This document shows, one piece after another, positions 13,590 through 24,701 of a DNA stretch of 64,000 bases. The notes under the pieces are model-generated. The model worked only from the letters and a program-made list of their open reading frames with translations, was not told the origin of the DNA and did not search any database. The position numbers and the translations under genes were made by a program. This DNA comes from Antedon mediterranea (taxonomy: Eukaryota; Echinodermata; Crinoidea; Comatulida; Antedonidae): positions 23,466,101 through 23,530,100 of the forward strand of contig NC_092677.1 in the NCBI RefSeq assembly GCF_964355755.1. The letters are read 5' to 3'. Every line of letters begins with the position of its first letter. Position 1 is the stretch's first letter.

Positions 13590-14419
13590 AAATAGTAACT
13601 ACACTAGTTCAATAACTTATTAAAAGGTAGTTTTCCCTACAAAAACTATTTGAGGTTTTATGCGAGAGGTTACCCTAAAGGTAGCAAAACAAGACCTTAT
13701 TGATGAATATTACTAAAGGGCTCAACTTTCATTTATAGTATACTTGTATTGTTATCAAGCATGAAAACATGAGCTGGTTGACTAAATCCATTCTTGTGGA
13801 AAATTGTTTGCAATCACGCACAGATTAGATGACAATGCTTTATTTCTTTAGAGTAAACTAAAGACTGAGTCAGTACTATTAAAATATTCACATACTTGTA
13901 AATATAAAGAACACTTTGGCTACCAAATCGGAAGTATAAATACCCTATACTACAGGTATTGTCTACATATCTGATCCTTTTTAAAAAACATCAACTACTT
14001 ATTGATGTTGAAGATGAAAGTTTCCTTGTATATAGGCCTATTGTTAAATAATTTATTTTTATCTAACATTTATTTTACTTACAGTACTCTGGACGCACCT
14101 TCATTCAAGAAGTGTGTCACTGTTTTAAAAATGTAGCTTCCAAAAAAATTATTATTAAATTATTATATTTTTAATCACACCAGTTAATTGTTGTATTCGA
14201 TTGAAAACTTTCGTAGTCAACATAAAGATTCGTCGAGTACTTTTTTGTATTTGAATGGCAAATTGCTCAACAGAAAATCATTCGAATAAAAACGTTAAAC
14301 AAGGCAAGCTTTTTCATTGAGAACACTCTCAACACTATTGTGTCAAGTAAGTACTCAACGGAAAAACTATACTCAACGGTAAAATCCCAATTGAATACGA
14401 CAATTAATAATTTTTTTTT
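13590..14419. other. No gene seen
   Basis: AT-rich unique-looking sequence right of the array. I see no ORF with family resemblance, no tandem repeat and no clear terminal inverted repeat. Confidence 0.6.
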
Positions 14420-14578
14420 TTAATGTAAATTGTAAATTGTAGCCATAGAGTAATTCATATCTGCCAATGTGCCATGTCCTTGTCCTTTTAAGGATGGACA
14501 TTTAGGCTGTCTAATCAAAAATGTATCTGCAAAAGCTCCAGGTCTGTTAACAATGACAGACACTATCTGTGGATGGGC
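14420..14578 (-). pseudogene. Possible Harbinger-type (DDE) transposase fragment
   Basis: A 53-residue open stretch reads AHPQIVSVIVNRPGAF, then FADTFLIRQPK, and near its end LADMNYSM. In PIF/Harbinger transposases (HARBI1-like, DDE_Tnp_4) one domain has the order V-x-x-x-PGS-x-HDS-F followed about 20 residues later by LLGDsGY. Here PGAFADTF and TLADMNY fit that spacing and keep the Asp of the second block. The fragment is short, flanked by AT-rich non-coding DNA, and has no transposase N-terminus or later catalytic Glu, so it would be a dead remnant. The opposite strand is also open (14469-14771), so chance is possible. Confidence 0.35.
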
Positions 14579-14623
14579 TAAAATAGTACATTTTAATGTA
14601 TACTCAATATATACACAATACAA

Positions 14624-15937
14624 TACAGTATACAGTACTGTATTGGAATTTCATAATTACAGTCGTGATTGCAATGTCAATAATCCTGTTAACAACATAC
14701 AATATACAGTATATGTATCTTTTAGTTCAAAAGTGTCTTGTATTGTAAAAGTACATGGTGGTACATTTTAGCTATTCTACATAGAGATGTTTTTATTATT
14801 AAACGGTGCATTTTAATGGCAATATCACTTATCACATTCTCTCCCACTTTACTACACAAAGCTCTGTCTATACAAACAAGTTTGATTAAAAAAATGTGAT
14901 GTGCCTAAATATGGTAGTGTCCATATATGAGCATGTCACATTTGATAATGTAGACATTTATAAATTTCACATTAGGTATACCAGATTCAATAATGTGTAA
15001 ACTTGTGAAGGAAGTCAAGTGATGGTTTACAATGGTTCACTCACGGTCATATAATAATCGTTATTTTGTGTTGAAGCTTTTTGAATAAATTGGAGGCGAG
15101 TGAGAAGAGACCAACAGGTGAAAAAGTACCTGTACAGTAGAGTGGTCAGAACTCAACAAATTTATAACTTAATTTTTAATTAACTATTATTTAAAAAAAT
15201 GAATTACTGTACAAAAGTTAACCAACAACAAAAATTGAACTTTGTATTAATTATTACGAAGTTCAATATACAGTAGAATGATTTAACTCCACTTTTAAAA
15301 ATATAAACACTGGAGGCATTTCTTATGTTTTAAGGTAAAGCATTCCACATAGCATTCCACATAAGCACAATACGTACAAAAGCAATGTAGTTTACTATAT
15401 CTTAATTAATGAACAGTACCCTATACATTACATGAAAGGAAAACCTGAAAATGACGAATGTAAAGAAATGTCTGCTAAAGTAATCTAAGGTACTGTACTA
15501 CTGTATTAATACAAAATGTTTATGAACTAGAAGAGGAAATAAATAAAGAGCTGATGAATTGTTTCCAAATACCACTACAATGGTCGCAAACCCCTTGCGT
15601 GCAAGGCATACAATACACTTTTACAACAGCTTGCTTTGGATTCAATTTCAAGTGTACTATAGTACATATTGTATGAGTGTCAAAGAGCTCCTAGATTTTT
15701 AGTATGCACGTATTTCAAAGACTTGACATTGGAATCTAATCCTACCAATACAATTACCTATTATGCAGTGGACAAACTAATAAATTAATTACTTTAGATA
15801 TACAATATATACCTATATCAACTTGTAATAATTAATCTGCAGGAAAAACTACAGTAAAAGTAGACCCATAATTTGTGAGGAAAGTGTAAGAATTTTAGTT
15901 GTATATTTATTATGTAATTAAAGGCTATAAAAGATGG
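14624..15937. other. No gene seen
   Basis: AT-rich, with many tacagta/tactgta words. No supported coding region, RNA gene or element was found. Confidence 0.6.
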
Positions 15938-15941
15938 TCAA

Positions 15942-17149
15942 CCAGACCTTGATTTAAAAGGAGCGCCATGGCGCTGACGCTCCTTGGCGCTCCTGAAAAC
16001 GATCAAAGGAGCGCCTAAAATAGCGCTCCCCAACCTGTTACAGTGCGTCATAAAAATAATAAGAATATTAACCCCGAATACAACACACAGTCTATATAGT
16101 CGCGCAAACGATCTTTGTTATGGCTACCCCCGATAGGCTAGGCGCGCCTACGATCTTTGATGTTGCGAGAAAAATATCGTAAACAATTCATTCTAAATAT
16201 AGGAGTATCAGAACGTTCAATCGGTCGCTCAAAAAGACTGCCGACAGAAGACCGTAATTATACAGACCTAGTTTTTTTGGTCACATGGCATGAAACGCGA
16301 TACTCTCTGCTTTACCGCAACATCTCACATGTTTTTTTGGAGGGTGGCTGCCGACGATAAACAGTAATTAAGATCGTGTACCTGGATTTTGTGTCACATG
16401 ACATGAAACATAATACTCTCTGATCTTAACTGCTCACATGTTTTCCCCTCCAAATTCTGGTCGTAATCATTTTAAAAGGCTTAAGCCTTTATGTTAAATC
16501 TTATAGTAATTAATAATAATATGGAATATATATTTATTTTGCATATATTTTGTTGGTGTCCTAGCCTAGGCTAGGTGTCGTTGTTTTTATAATTCGCTAA
16601 CCCAAGGTAGGATTAAATAATTTATAGTGTAGGCCGCCGAAACTAGACTAGATAGCCTCGACTCTCTCTGCGTGAGCTGAGGTCCACGGACCCGATGTCG
16701 TCTCGTCGGCGGATTTCCGTCCAAATTAGGATAACCGATGCGTAGGCCTAGCTAGGGTGGCTACAAAAATTGACGTCTACTATCTTTAGATATGATTTTA
16801 ATTAGCAAACAATACATTGTTTGTTTGCATTGTCCATGCTTCTAAAGGCGATGACAATGGTGTTTACTAACCCTACGAACCACCCTACGATCGACGCGTA
16901 GCGGCGTAGATAATTATCATAACAATACATCGTAGACTACGTTCAGAGAACAATGACCTACGATGAATTTTACGTGCGAGAGTACCATTTCCGGCCATCT
17001 AGAGGTGTCATTTATCAAAATTCGGCTCGCCACAGGCCCAACCATGGTGGGCCTGTGCCTCGGTTACTTAATCAAAATAATGGCTCTCCTCAACATATTG
17101 AGGAGAGCCATTAGGAGCTCTCCTCTTATATTTATAAATCAAGGTCTGG
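15942..17149. mobile_element. 1.2-kb TIR element with TCAA flanks
   Basis: The left end ccagaccttgattta (15942) is matched in reverse at 17135-17149 (taaatcaaggtctgg). The 4-bp word TCAA lies on both outer sides (15938-15941 and 17150-17153), a possible target duplication. Inside are several gcgctcc/ggagcgc words close to the left end and two strong hairpins close to the right end. No transposase ORF is seen; the longest open stretch (16157-16360) resembles nothing known. Around 16963-17015 a ~50-bp stretch is shared, inverted, with 42720-42780. It is a non-autonomous DNA transposon of unassigned superfamily. Confidence 0.6.
17080..17111. repeat. Perfect 14-bp-stem hairpin inside the TIR element
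   Basis: ATGGCTCTCCTCAA and its exact reverse complement flank the 4-nt loop CATA. A second hairpin (CACAGGCCCA/TGGGCCTGTG) lies just upstream at about 17032-17058. Both are near the right end of the 15942-17149 element and may be part of its terminal structure. Confidence 0.75.
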
Positions 17150-17592
17150 TCAACTCTCAATATTACTCCAAAACAAGATTTGAAGTCTAAAATGTCCCAA
17201 ATTCTTCTTTTTTATATTATAAACACATATTACAATACTATAATTTCTGGAAAACTAGACTTTAAGCATGCCTAATAGTATCCGGTTTTAGGTGAGGCCA
17301 CTGTCCAGTAGGACTGCAGTAGTATGATAGAGTACAAATCCCCCTTCCCCTTTAGTTAATTCAAAAGAAAGGAAACACTGTACTTCTCATAAATCTAAAG
17401 GTAACAAAGGGTGTCAGACAGTGACAAAGAATATTGTTATATATGACAAATTTAACTTTAAATCAAAAATAGAGTATAGGGGATCTTGATTGTTAAAGTG
17501 AATGCCACGTTACAATAGTCTGTAGTCTCTGTTCTTAGTAACATTATGGACAATTTTGAATATTAATATACTTCATACAATATACTGTAAAT
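17150..17592. other. No gene seen
   Basis: Short AT-rich stretch between two mobile elements, with no supported feature. Confidence 0.6.
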
Positions 17593-17637
17593 ATTCTATT
17601 TATATCTTGAAAGAATTTCATTTAGCTTCGATTTTGT

Positions 17638-17807
17638 ATAGATGACAAATTTCGTTTTTGTAAAAGCACAAGTTAACGGAGTACTTACTCGAACGTTTCG
17701 ATCTCTATCAGAGATCCTTCTCAACTGACTGCGGAGTGTTAATGCAGCTTGGTCATTCTTGACGTCATCTGTTGATGACGTTGTACGCCTCCGGTTGTAG
17801 GTTGGAG
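17638..17807. repeat. Left pseudo-LTR of the Penelope-like element
   Basis: Reverse complement of 19487-19656, with paired positions summing to 37294 and no gap. It contains one TGACGTCA palindrome (about 17760), the hairpin word gatctctatcagagatc, and on the minus strand the hammerhead-like core described for the right copy. The ORF starts two bases after its inner end. Confidence 0.85.
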
Positions 17808-17808
17808 A

Positions 17809-19555
17809 GTGGGAACCATGGTGAGCGACACTAATGTTTACGAACTGCTAAAACGTAATCCAACACAAAACTATAAACGAAAAGTGGTCAACATCATAGG
17901 CAGGTTGTTCAAAGAAAAGAAAATCAACTACAGAGAGAAAGAATGGCTGTTTCCCACGGCTGAAATTGTACCTAGGTTGTATTGTCTTCCGAAGATACAT
18001 AAACCAAATTGGCCATTAAGACTTATAGTAGATAACATCAACACCGTTTTTTACACCGTTGCACAATTCCTCACCAAAATCCTGGGTCCGCTTGTCGGAA
18101 ACACAGAACATCATGTAACTTACTCAGGAGAGTTGGCGAGTGAACTAAAAGAAATAATAGTCAAACCAAGTGAAACATTTGTCTCGTTTGACGTAGTATC
18201 TCTGTTTACAAAAACACCAGTAGAAGAGGCCCTCAAAGTTGTCGAAAATCGCCTAACAACAGATCCGACACTTCTGGATAGAACTAAACTACATGTGACA
18301 GACATAATGGAGCTCCTCGGTTTAATTGTGAACAAAACCTATTTCTCGTTCAATGGTAACATTTATAGGCAAATACAAGGCATTGCTATGGGAAGCCCAA
18401 TAAGTCCTATATTGGCGAACTTGTATCTAGAGTGGCTCGAACATCAAGCCATAAACACGGCACCCACTAACATCAAGCCTGTGTATTGGAAACGATACGT
18501 TGATGATGTATTAGCTATCATCCCCATAGGTACAGAACATACATTTAACACACATCTTAATAACATCGATATAACTGACAATATCAAGTTCACCACAGAA
18601 TCGATGACAAACAACACAATACCTTTCCTGGACATGCTCATCACACTCAATGACAATGGAACAGTTACCACCTCAGTCTATCGGAAGCCCACTCACACAG
18701 ACCAATATTTACATTTCAACTCACATCATCCACTCGAACACAAACTGGGGCTTATAAACACGCTTGTGGACAGAGCTGAGAAGGTAGTGGGAGATATGGA
18801 TTTGAGGAAAGTTGAGATGGATAACATCAAGAAAGCGTTACACAACTGCCAGTATCCAGAGTGGTCCTTCCAGAGAGTTATGGAAAACCGAAAAAGAAAA
18901 AAGAACAAAGGACACGAACCACAGAAGGAAAAGATCAAGATGCGAGGTAGCATAGGAATCCCCTATGTAAAAGGAATGGCAGAAAGAATACGACGCACTC
19001 TCTCCTATCACAATGTCGGAACCTATTTCCTACCCCAAAATAAAATCAAGAATAGCCTCGTCCACCCAAAAGATAAAATCGAGAAGATGGATACATGTGG
19101 AGTAATCTACGAAGTCACCTGCCGCAACTGTCCACAAGTTTACATTGGGGAAACAGGGAGGGCATTACAAACACGAATTAATGATCACAAAAAAAGATGT
19201 TACAACAAACACGGGGGGAGTAATGACTAGGGCCTCCAGAACATCCACATCTTCGATCATACACAAATCTGCCATTACAGAACATGTCATAAAACACAAT
19301 CATGTACCGAACTGGGAGGCTACCATCTTAACCAAAGAGCCTAAACGCAAAGACAGACAGATTAGAGAATCATTACATATAAGGAGAAATAAAGAGAAGA
19401 CCATGAACCGGGACACTGGAGCCCACGAACTCTCGCATTTGTACAATGATTTGATAGACACACCACCTGGCCGAGCCCCGCACAACCTCCAACCTACAAC
19501 CGGAGGCGTACAACGTCATCAACAGATGACGTCAAGAATGACCAAGCTGCATTAA
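17809..19555 (+). pseudogene. Penelope-type reverse transcriptase/GIY-YIG, frameshifted
   Basis: The first frame (17809-19230, 473 codons) shows reverse transcriptase blocks in order: LPKIHKPNWPLRLIV (about residues 57-71), motif A VSFDVVSLFT (about 124), motif B QGIAMGSPISPILANLYLE (about 189), motif C RYVDDVLAI (about 229) and a block E region VYRKPTHTDQYLHFNS (about 288). It then enters a GIY-YIG domain: CGVIYEVTC, then VYIGETGRALQTRINDH. That frame stops at 19228. The rest of the endonuclease (SAITEHVIKHNHVPNW, then REKTMNRD-type and HELSHLY blocks) continues in the next frame to 19555. The switch lies at a run of six G (19213-19218), so a one-base indel there is likely. The N-terminal domain usual in this family is absent and the last codons overlap the right pseudo-LTR. 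It is a recent but dead copy. Confidence 0.9.
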
Positions 19556-19656
19556 CACTCCGCAGTCAGTTGAGAAGGATCTCTGATAGAGATCGAAACG
19601 TTCGAGTAAGTACTCCGTTAACTTGTGCTTTTACAAAAACGAAATTTGTCATCTAT
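19487..19656. repeat. Right pseudo-LTR of the Penelope-like element
   Basis: Inverted copy of 17638-17807. It includes the last 23 codons of the endonuclease frame, a TGACGTCA palindrome (about 19527) and the hammerhead-like core at 19583-19599. The two copies look essentially identical, arguing for recent insertion. Confidence 0.85.
19579..19610 (+). ncRNA. Hammerhead-ribozyme-like motif in the pseudo-LTR
   Basis: The order CTGATAGA-GATC-GAAAC (19583-19599) resembles the hammerhead core CUGANGA-stem II-GAAA, but with one extra base or substitutions in the first block and almost no stem II. Hammerhead motifs are described in pseudo-LTRs of Penelope-like elements, which is why it is noted. 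The palindrome gatctct-gat-agagatc overlaps it and could compete. Activity cannot be judged from sequence. Confidence 0.4.
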
Positions 19657-19666
19657 TCTATTTATA

Positions 19667-21020
19667 GATGATTGTTTTAAAAGCAATGAATAGTAACAGA
19701 TTTTCAGCGCCCTGAGCAAACATTTTGAAATGGCGCACTAGAAATGGAACGATTGATCGATTTCCAAAGTTGACATTACAGTCAGAAATATTATACTGTA
19801 CCATTCCTCAGTGAAAATGTTATAATTTATGTTGCTCCAATAGTTGGATATGTTCCAGCATTTTACACATCATACCATAATAAAACTTCACCTCTATGAT
19901 ACACTTCTTTGTAGTGCTAAAATCAAAACACCTGCCTTATCACTAACACCTTGATAATTGTACATACTGTACACAAAGTAGTACATGGTGAATATCTACA
20001 GTACACAGTGTTCTCTGTTGTTCTATGAAATTTCACAAAGATGAACAGGAAAAGTAAAAAAAGCTAAAAAATGTATTGGCATAGAATTATAACATTTAGA
20101 CTAACAAGGCCATATACTGTACATGGCTGGAATCGCGTGCTCAAATTTGAGTTAGTGTTTACCGACCAACATAGTGAGCTGTATGAGGCTAAAAATAGAT
20201 TGCTGCTGAAATTAAAAACTACAGTTAGTTGATCCCAATTAAGGAGACATCTTCGGACCAATTCCCTTAATAGATATGCTCCGAAATTAGAGGTTGGCCA
20301 GTACAGTATAGTGTACAGTAAACATTTACTCCAGTTTCGTTTCATAGGGGTAAAAAAGGAGGGGGTGCAGTACTGCATCGCTTTGTGATGGTTTGACCCA
20401 ACTTACAACTGCATTACATTATACAGTAGGAATTCGTTAGAGGTGCATAGGATTATATTTGGTCATATGGTAGTATAAACAAAAGTAATCTCAGAATCAG
20501 AAAAAGTTTTTCCAATTAAAAAGCAAATTTTAGATTTATTAGCCAACACCTCTCTGGGCAAATCAAAAGATCTTTCAACACAAGTTTCTCACTGCAAATT
20601 CAGAAAAAAAAAATCTATTAAACTTTTCAACTTTTGATATATCCTAGGGCCAAGTCAGGTCAGTTTATGTAGTTTAACCAAAGCCTATGGCTGTTACTGT
20701 TAATTTAATCAAAAATGCACACAAGACAGAGCTTTCATCATGAACACAAAGTTATTCTGTGTTGGAAGGTAATTGTTCTTACCAAAGATCTTTACTAGAT
20801 TACTTTTTCTTGACAACAATAGTTAAACGAAACATACTTATTATACTTTTATATCATATTATTTTGTAAGTACAGAACACTGTCGTACAAAAGAGTTCAA
20901 TTTATATAAAAGCCTTGCCTACTGTACAGTACTGATATTTTGAAGTTCAAATTTAACAAATAATGATAAAGGAATATGCCATATCTACAATAATATTTCT
21001 CAAAATTCATAAATAATATA
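19667..21020. other. No gene seen
   Basis: AT-rich sequence with scattered tacagta words. The open stretch at 20064-20378 (minus) has no family features. Confidence 0.6.
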
Positions 21021-21680
21021 AACTAGAAAGCCACTCCGAGAGGGCATATCTCCGCCTACTGTAAAATTCTCTTACATAAGATTTCTCCGGTAAAAAAAAA
21101 AATATATATATATTTCTGCGTGTCTTAATGCTGTTTGTGATTTAGGCTAATTTCATTACAAGCATGTGTATGCGAGTTTGGTGTAATGGTTATGTAACAA
21201 GCCTTTCAATTAACAATAGCTTCAGTCGACTAACAATAGAACAGCAACGCGAAAATCAAACGAGTGAATTTGAAAAGAAATAGGTTTTTTAAACTACTCG
21301 CATCAAAAAACGTGCACATTATATCAGATTATGTTTTAAAATTACAAATCACAAATTATAACTCTTGCCTCTTGTTAAAAAATGAAGTTTTTTGGACAAG
21401 TAGTTTGAGAAAATGCAATTTCAGTTTACTTGTTACTTTAAGACTGCTCGCCGGCTTTTGAAAAATTCTGTCCTATCTTTTAACACTAGCATGTCTAAAA
21501 AAGTATACTAAAAAGTGGTCCAGAATTGGGACTGTGTTCCCAAATGGTCCCAAAATCTAATGGAATGGTCCTTGACCACATATCTACAGTGTATATGTCT
21601 ATTCATTTTGGTAAAGATCGTGTAATTACTTTTTGAGTAATCCTGCTAACAAACAAACAAACAAACAAACACACGCTACC
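21021..21680 (+). repeat. Dispersed repeat, copy 1
   Basis: Starts with aactagaaagccactccgag and ends in a (caaa)n tract after aatcctgctaac. It matches 50683-51357 in the same orientation over about 650 bp, and a partial inverted copy is at 41141-41290. The 50683 copy shows end motifs acctctgcc and ggcagaggt, so the family has short inverted ends. No coding potential is visible. The word order near the (caaa)n tract resembles a repeat seen widely in marine invertebrates. Confidence 0.75.
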
Positions 21681-23418
21681 GATTACATATACATATCTAG
21701 AGTTTATAAAATATGTGGTAGAAGAACCCAAACTGTTACCACAAACCAGCTTTGATTCTACTATTACTATACAATATGGCTTGGAGCGATGCAAAATCTG
21801 CTATTGCTAGTACATTACATTATGGAATATAAAAATAGTTTTATAAGCTCAGCAATTGTTGTACTCTATTAATATAAATGAATTGAATTTAATTCATAAA
21901 GAAATAAGATAGAATTTTTCAACAATTATGAAGGTCATTGCTATACTGTATAAATACTAATATAGTAATATCATTGTTCTAATATTGATTATCAGAATTA
22001 AAGATCCCACGTACAGTACACTATGTTGTAACTGTATCCATGGAAACCAACTATTTACTCAATGATTGAAAGCTTCAAAATAAATTATTTAAAATCAATT
22101 AATATTGATAAATAATAAATAGAAGAAAATAAATTTTGAGATTATGCATAAAAATAAGAAAAAAAACCTCACAAACTAAGCACAAAGACTATTGTAAAAC
22201 AATCCCAATAAAATACGAGAATTTAAATACTGTACATACTGTACTACTGTACTGTAGATAGTAGTAGCGATTATTAAAATTGGTCAAGGGTTATTTAACA
22301 ATTATTGTAAGGAACCTCTTATGATGATTACAAATCCTATCCAATTAATCACTCTTATGTAGTTATTCAACATTATAAAAACATATATATTAATAATTAA
22401 TTTCTACCACTTAAATTTCCAATCTAGTTTTTAAATGTAGTACACATTCTATTCAAAAACTATCTCATAGTCTTATAAATTCATAAAATGATATTAAATT
22501 AAAAAAGATAAAAAAGTACTGTAGTCGTAAAGATTTATTCCAGTTACTGTTCACTAATAACATAACTATCAAAATACAGTATAAGTTTAAATTCACTGGG
22601 TACTGTACTATAGTATATTATGTTCTAATATGCAATATATTTCTTTACAAACCAAGATATAATGTAAGTGCTATAGACCTAAAGTCAGTACAAATTTAAA
22701 TTCTGTATTCGCCATTAAAATACAAAAGTACATGGCAAGGAATGACCAAAGTTTAAAATAAAACTTTGACCCTCAGGCTGGTTACCGTACTCTGTCTCAG
22801 AACCCAGAAAAATCATAGACATCACTGGAATATTTAAATTTCTAGAAACTGGGTCATTCAAGTCCAGGTTCTGAGCAACATATGATAAATCATTTTGAAG
22901 TCCACAACTTCTCTGACAACCAAATACCTCACAACAACCACCCTAATTTAACAGCAATAAGTACAAAGAATGCTAAAAATTGAATTATGAACTATAATAA
23001 AGTTATATTGAAATTGAATACAGGTTGGTAGGTACAAGATTGTGTCAGTCTGCAGGTGTCCAGAATACCTGATCTCTCATGTGCCACCACAGACTGGTCT
23101 AAATTTCCCCCCAAGGAGTATAATTTCCTACTGTATGTCCAAGTTTCAATACAGCTGGTGAAATACTAGTCATAAACACTACAGACTTCATACTTTACAC
23201 TATTCATGTACTTTAACCTCAATTTCAAACTATTATAATTTATAGCTGCTTGTGTGAAGTCACTGCCAAGTTTAGGAAAATAAAGTTGCAGATGTATTTT
23301 CAATGACGTAAATCCTACTTCCCCACAGAGATCATCAACCTATTTTGTACTAATCTTCTGGTTTGGTAATTGTAAAGTTGGCAAGCTCTGGTCAAGTACA
23401 GTAGGAATGCTAAATACA
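21681..23418. other. No gene seen
   Basis: AT-rich, no supported feature. Coding exons could be missed, in particular the 3' exon of the PSKH1-like gene, which should lie left of 27197. Confidence 0.55.
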
Positions 23419-23830
23419 CAGTAGAGCCTCTGTTTTACGTACCCCGATTTTACGTTCCCTTGATTTTACGTACGCTAAAAATGACCAATGATATCATCAT
23501 TTTCTTACATTGAGGGCGCAATTTAACAACAAAATACAAGACCACTTTACTTAAACACCGCACAGCCTGTATACAGTCACGATATAGACACAGTACTTTT
23601 ATAGTTAGGCTTCGCATCTTGCTAGGCCTGCTAGCCTAGTCTAGGAAAGGCCTAGCTAAGCTAGTGACCACCTGCATGCTGTACAGTAAAGCAGGTAAAC
23701 ACAGCAGCCTTTTATGTAACTACAATCTACGTATTTGGGAGTCAATTTAAGGTCAACCTGGATTTTACGAATCCCATGTTTTATGCATGCCTTTCGGTCC
23801 CGTACCGTTCGTAAAATGAAGGTCCTACTG
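23419..23830. mobile_element. pogo/Tigger-like MITE
   Basis: The left end cagtagagcctctgttttacg and the reverse complement of the right end (cagtaggaccttcattttacg) are alike. They resemble the cagtngaacctc termini of pogo/Tigger elements. The 412-bp interior has no transposase. Target duplication is not clear. Confidence 0.5.
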
Positions 23831-24577
23831 TACCTAAACATTTCTTTCTTTCTACTGACCTCTAGGTCAAATACGTAGAAAACAACAATGCAATATTAAA
23901 ATAGTTCAATTTATAATTGAACAATAACAGCTCAGGAAAAAATGCACAGAAATAGTAACCATTATAATTATTCAAAAATGTTAACTGTTTTCATTTTAAA
24001 ACAGAATTCTCAAGTCTAAAATTAATGATCAATGGTTTCGATAACAAATGTCTGCAGTACAGTAAATAGAAAACTTCAGTTTTACGCATCATTTCCAGCA
24101 GTTATTTTACACATGCGGACGTGTTTTTGATGCGGAGAATGATTTGGGATTTGATGTGCATTGTAGTTACTTTGTATTTTTTTAATATAAAAGGCAACCA
24201 CGCTATGTTTTAATGCTTGTACAGTACGATCAGGAAAGAAAATACTGGAAGCAGTACAGTAGTTTATATACAGTTATCCTTATTTTTGTACATCCATAAT
24301 TGGGCCAAATTTCCGTATATTTATTGGAACTCTGTCATAATTCAAGATGGAAGTGTTGCGATTGATTATAATTAATCAATCTACAGTATTGTGCTTTTTT
24401 CATAAATTGTCTTTTATAGTTGTAGTTGTGATATAATTGATATTAAATGGTTTGAAAGAGGTTTGTGCAGTGTTTTTGGGGTTTGCACAGTTTAGCAATA
24501 ACCCATGCACACTCCTTCCTTGCTGTCAAATTATTATATTGCACCATGGAGTAAAACTCAAGATTGTACTGTACAGT
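23831..24577. other. No gene seen
   Basis: Non-coding by inspection; no element ends or tandem repeats recognised. Confidence 0.55.
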
Positions 24578-24701
24578 ATATTGTATTCTATAGTAGGCAC
24601 AGCAGCCTTGCCCATAGACACAGCCACAACCTACTGTCTATACAATATATTGTATTCTATAGTAGGCACAGCAGCCTTGCCCATAGACACAGCCACAACC
24701 T
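24578..24701. repeat. 55-bp direct duplication
   Basis: Positions 24578-24632 recur at 24647-24701 (period 69), with core gcccatagacacagccacaa. The high identity points to a recent local duplication. It lies in the putative PSKH1 intron. Confidence 0.9.

Larger units (their letters stand above)
1..13590. repeat. CpG-rich tandem array of ~1.5-kb monomers
   Basis: Monomers begin with a gatgcgct..attcaatgtgatgag motif at 1, 1512, 3096, 4609, 6144, 7895, 9416 (inverted mate at 10886) and 12535, so spacing is about 1.51-1.75 kb. Each monomer has, in order: a block with gatgacgtcac; a CpG-rich block with gcgcgtgcgcgcgtaac and a GTGCGCA/TGCGCAC inverted repeat; an agaaagaaagaag tract; a short hairpin (arms AACTCGTC/GACGAGTT); a ggtgaaattacgggacc block; and a second block related to the first. 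No long conserved ORF is present and short ORFs change between copies, so it is probably non-coding. CpG density is far above the rest of the window. The array runs off the left edge. It could be a satellite or tandem copies of a non-autonomous transposon; the family is not recognised. Confidence 0.9.
17605..19654 (+). mobile_element. Penelope-like element with inverted pseudo-LTRs
   Basis: The element has a 33-bp leader (17605-17637), an inverted pair of 170-bp terminal repeats (17638-17807 and 19487-19656), and between them a reverse transcriptase ORF that runs into a GIY-YIG endonuclease. The 12-bp word attctatttata lies on both sides (17593-17604 and 19655-19666) and is the likely target duplication; the repeat and duplication share 2 bp at the right. 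Penelope-like elements are known for direct or inverted pseudo-LTRs, a short extension beside one of them and variable target duplications, so the architecture fits. It is short for the family because the protein N-terminus is missing, and it is inactivated by a frameshift. Confidence 0.85.
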
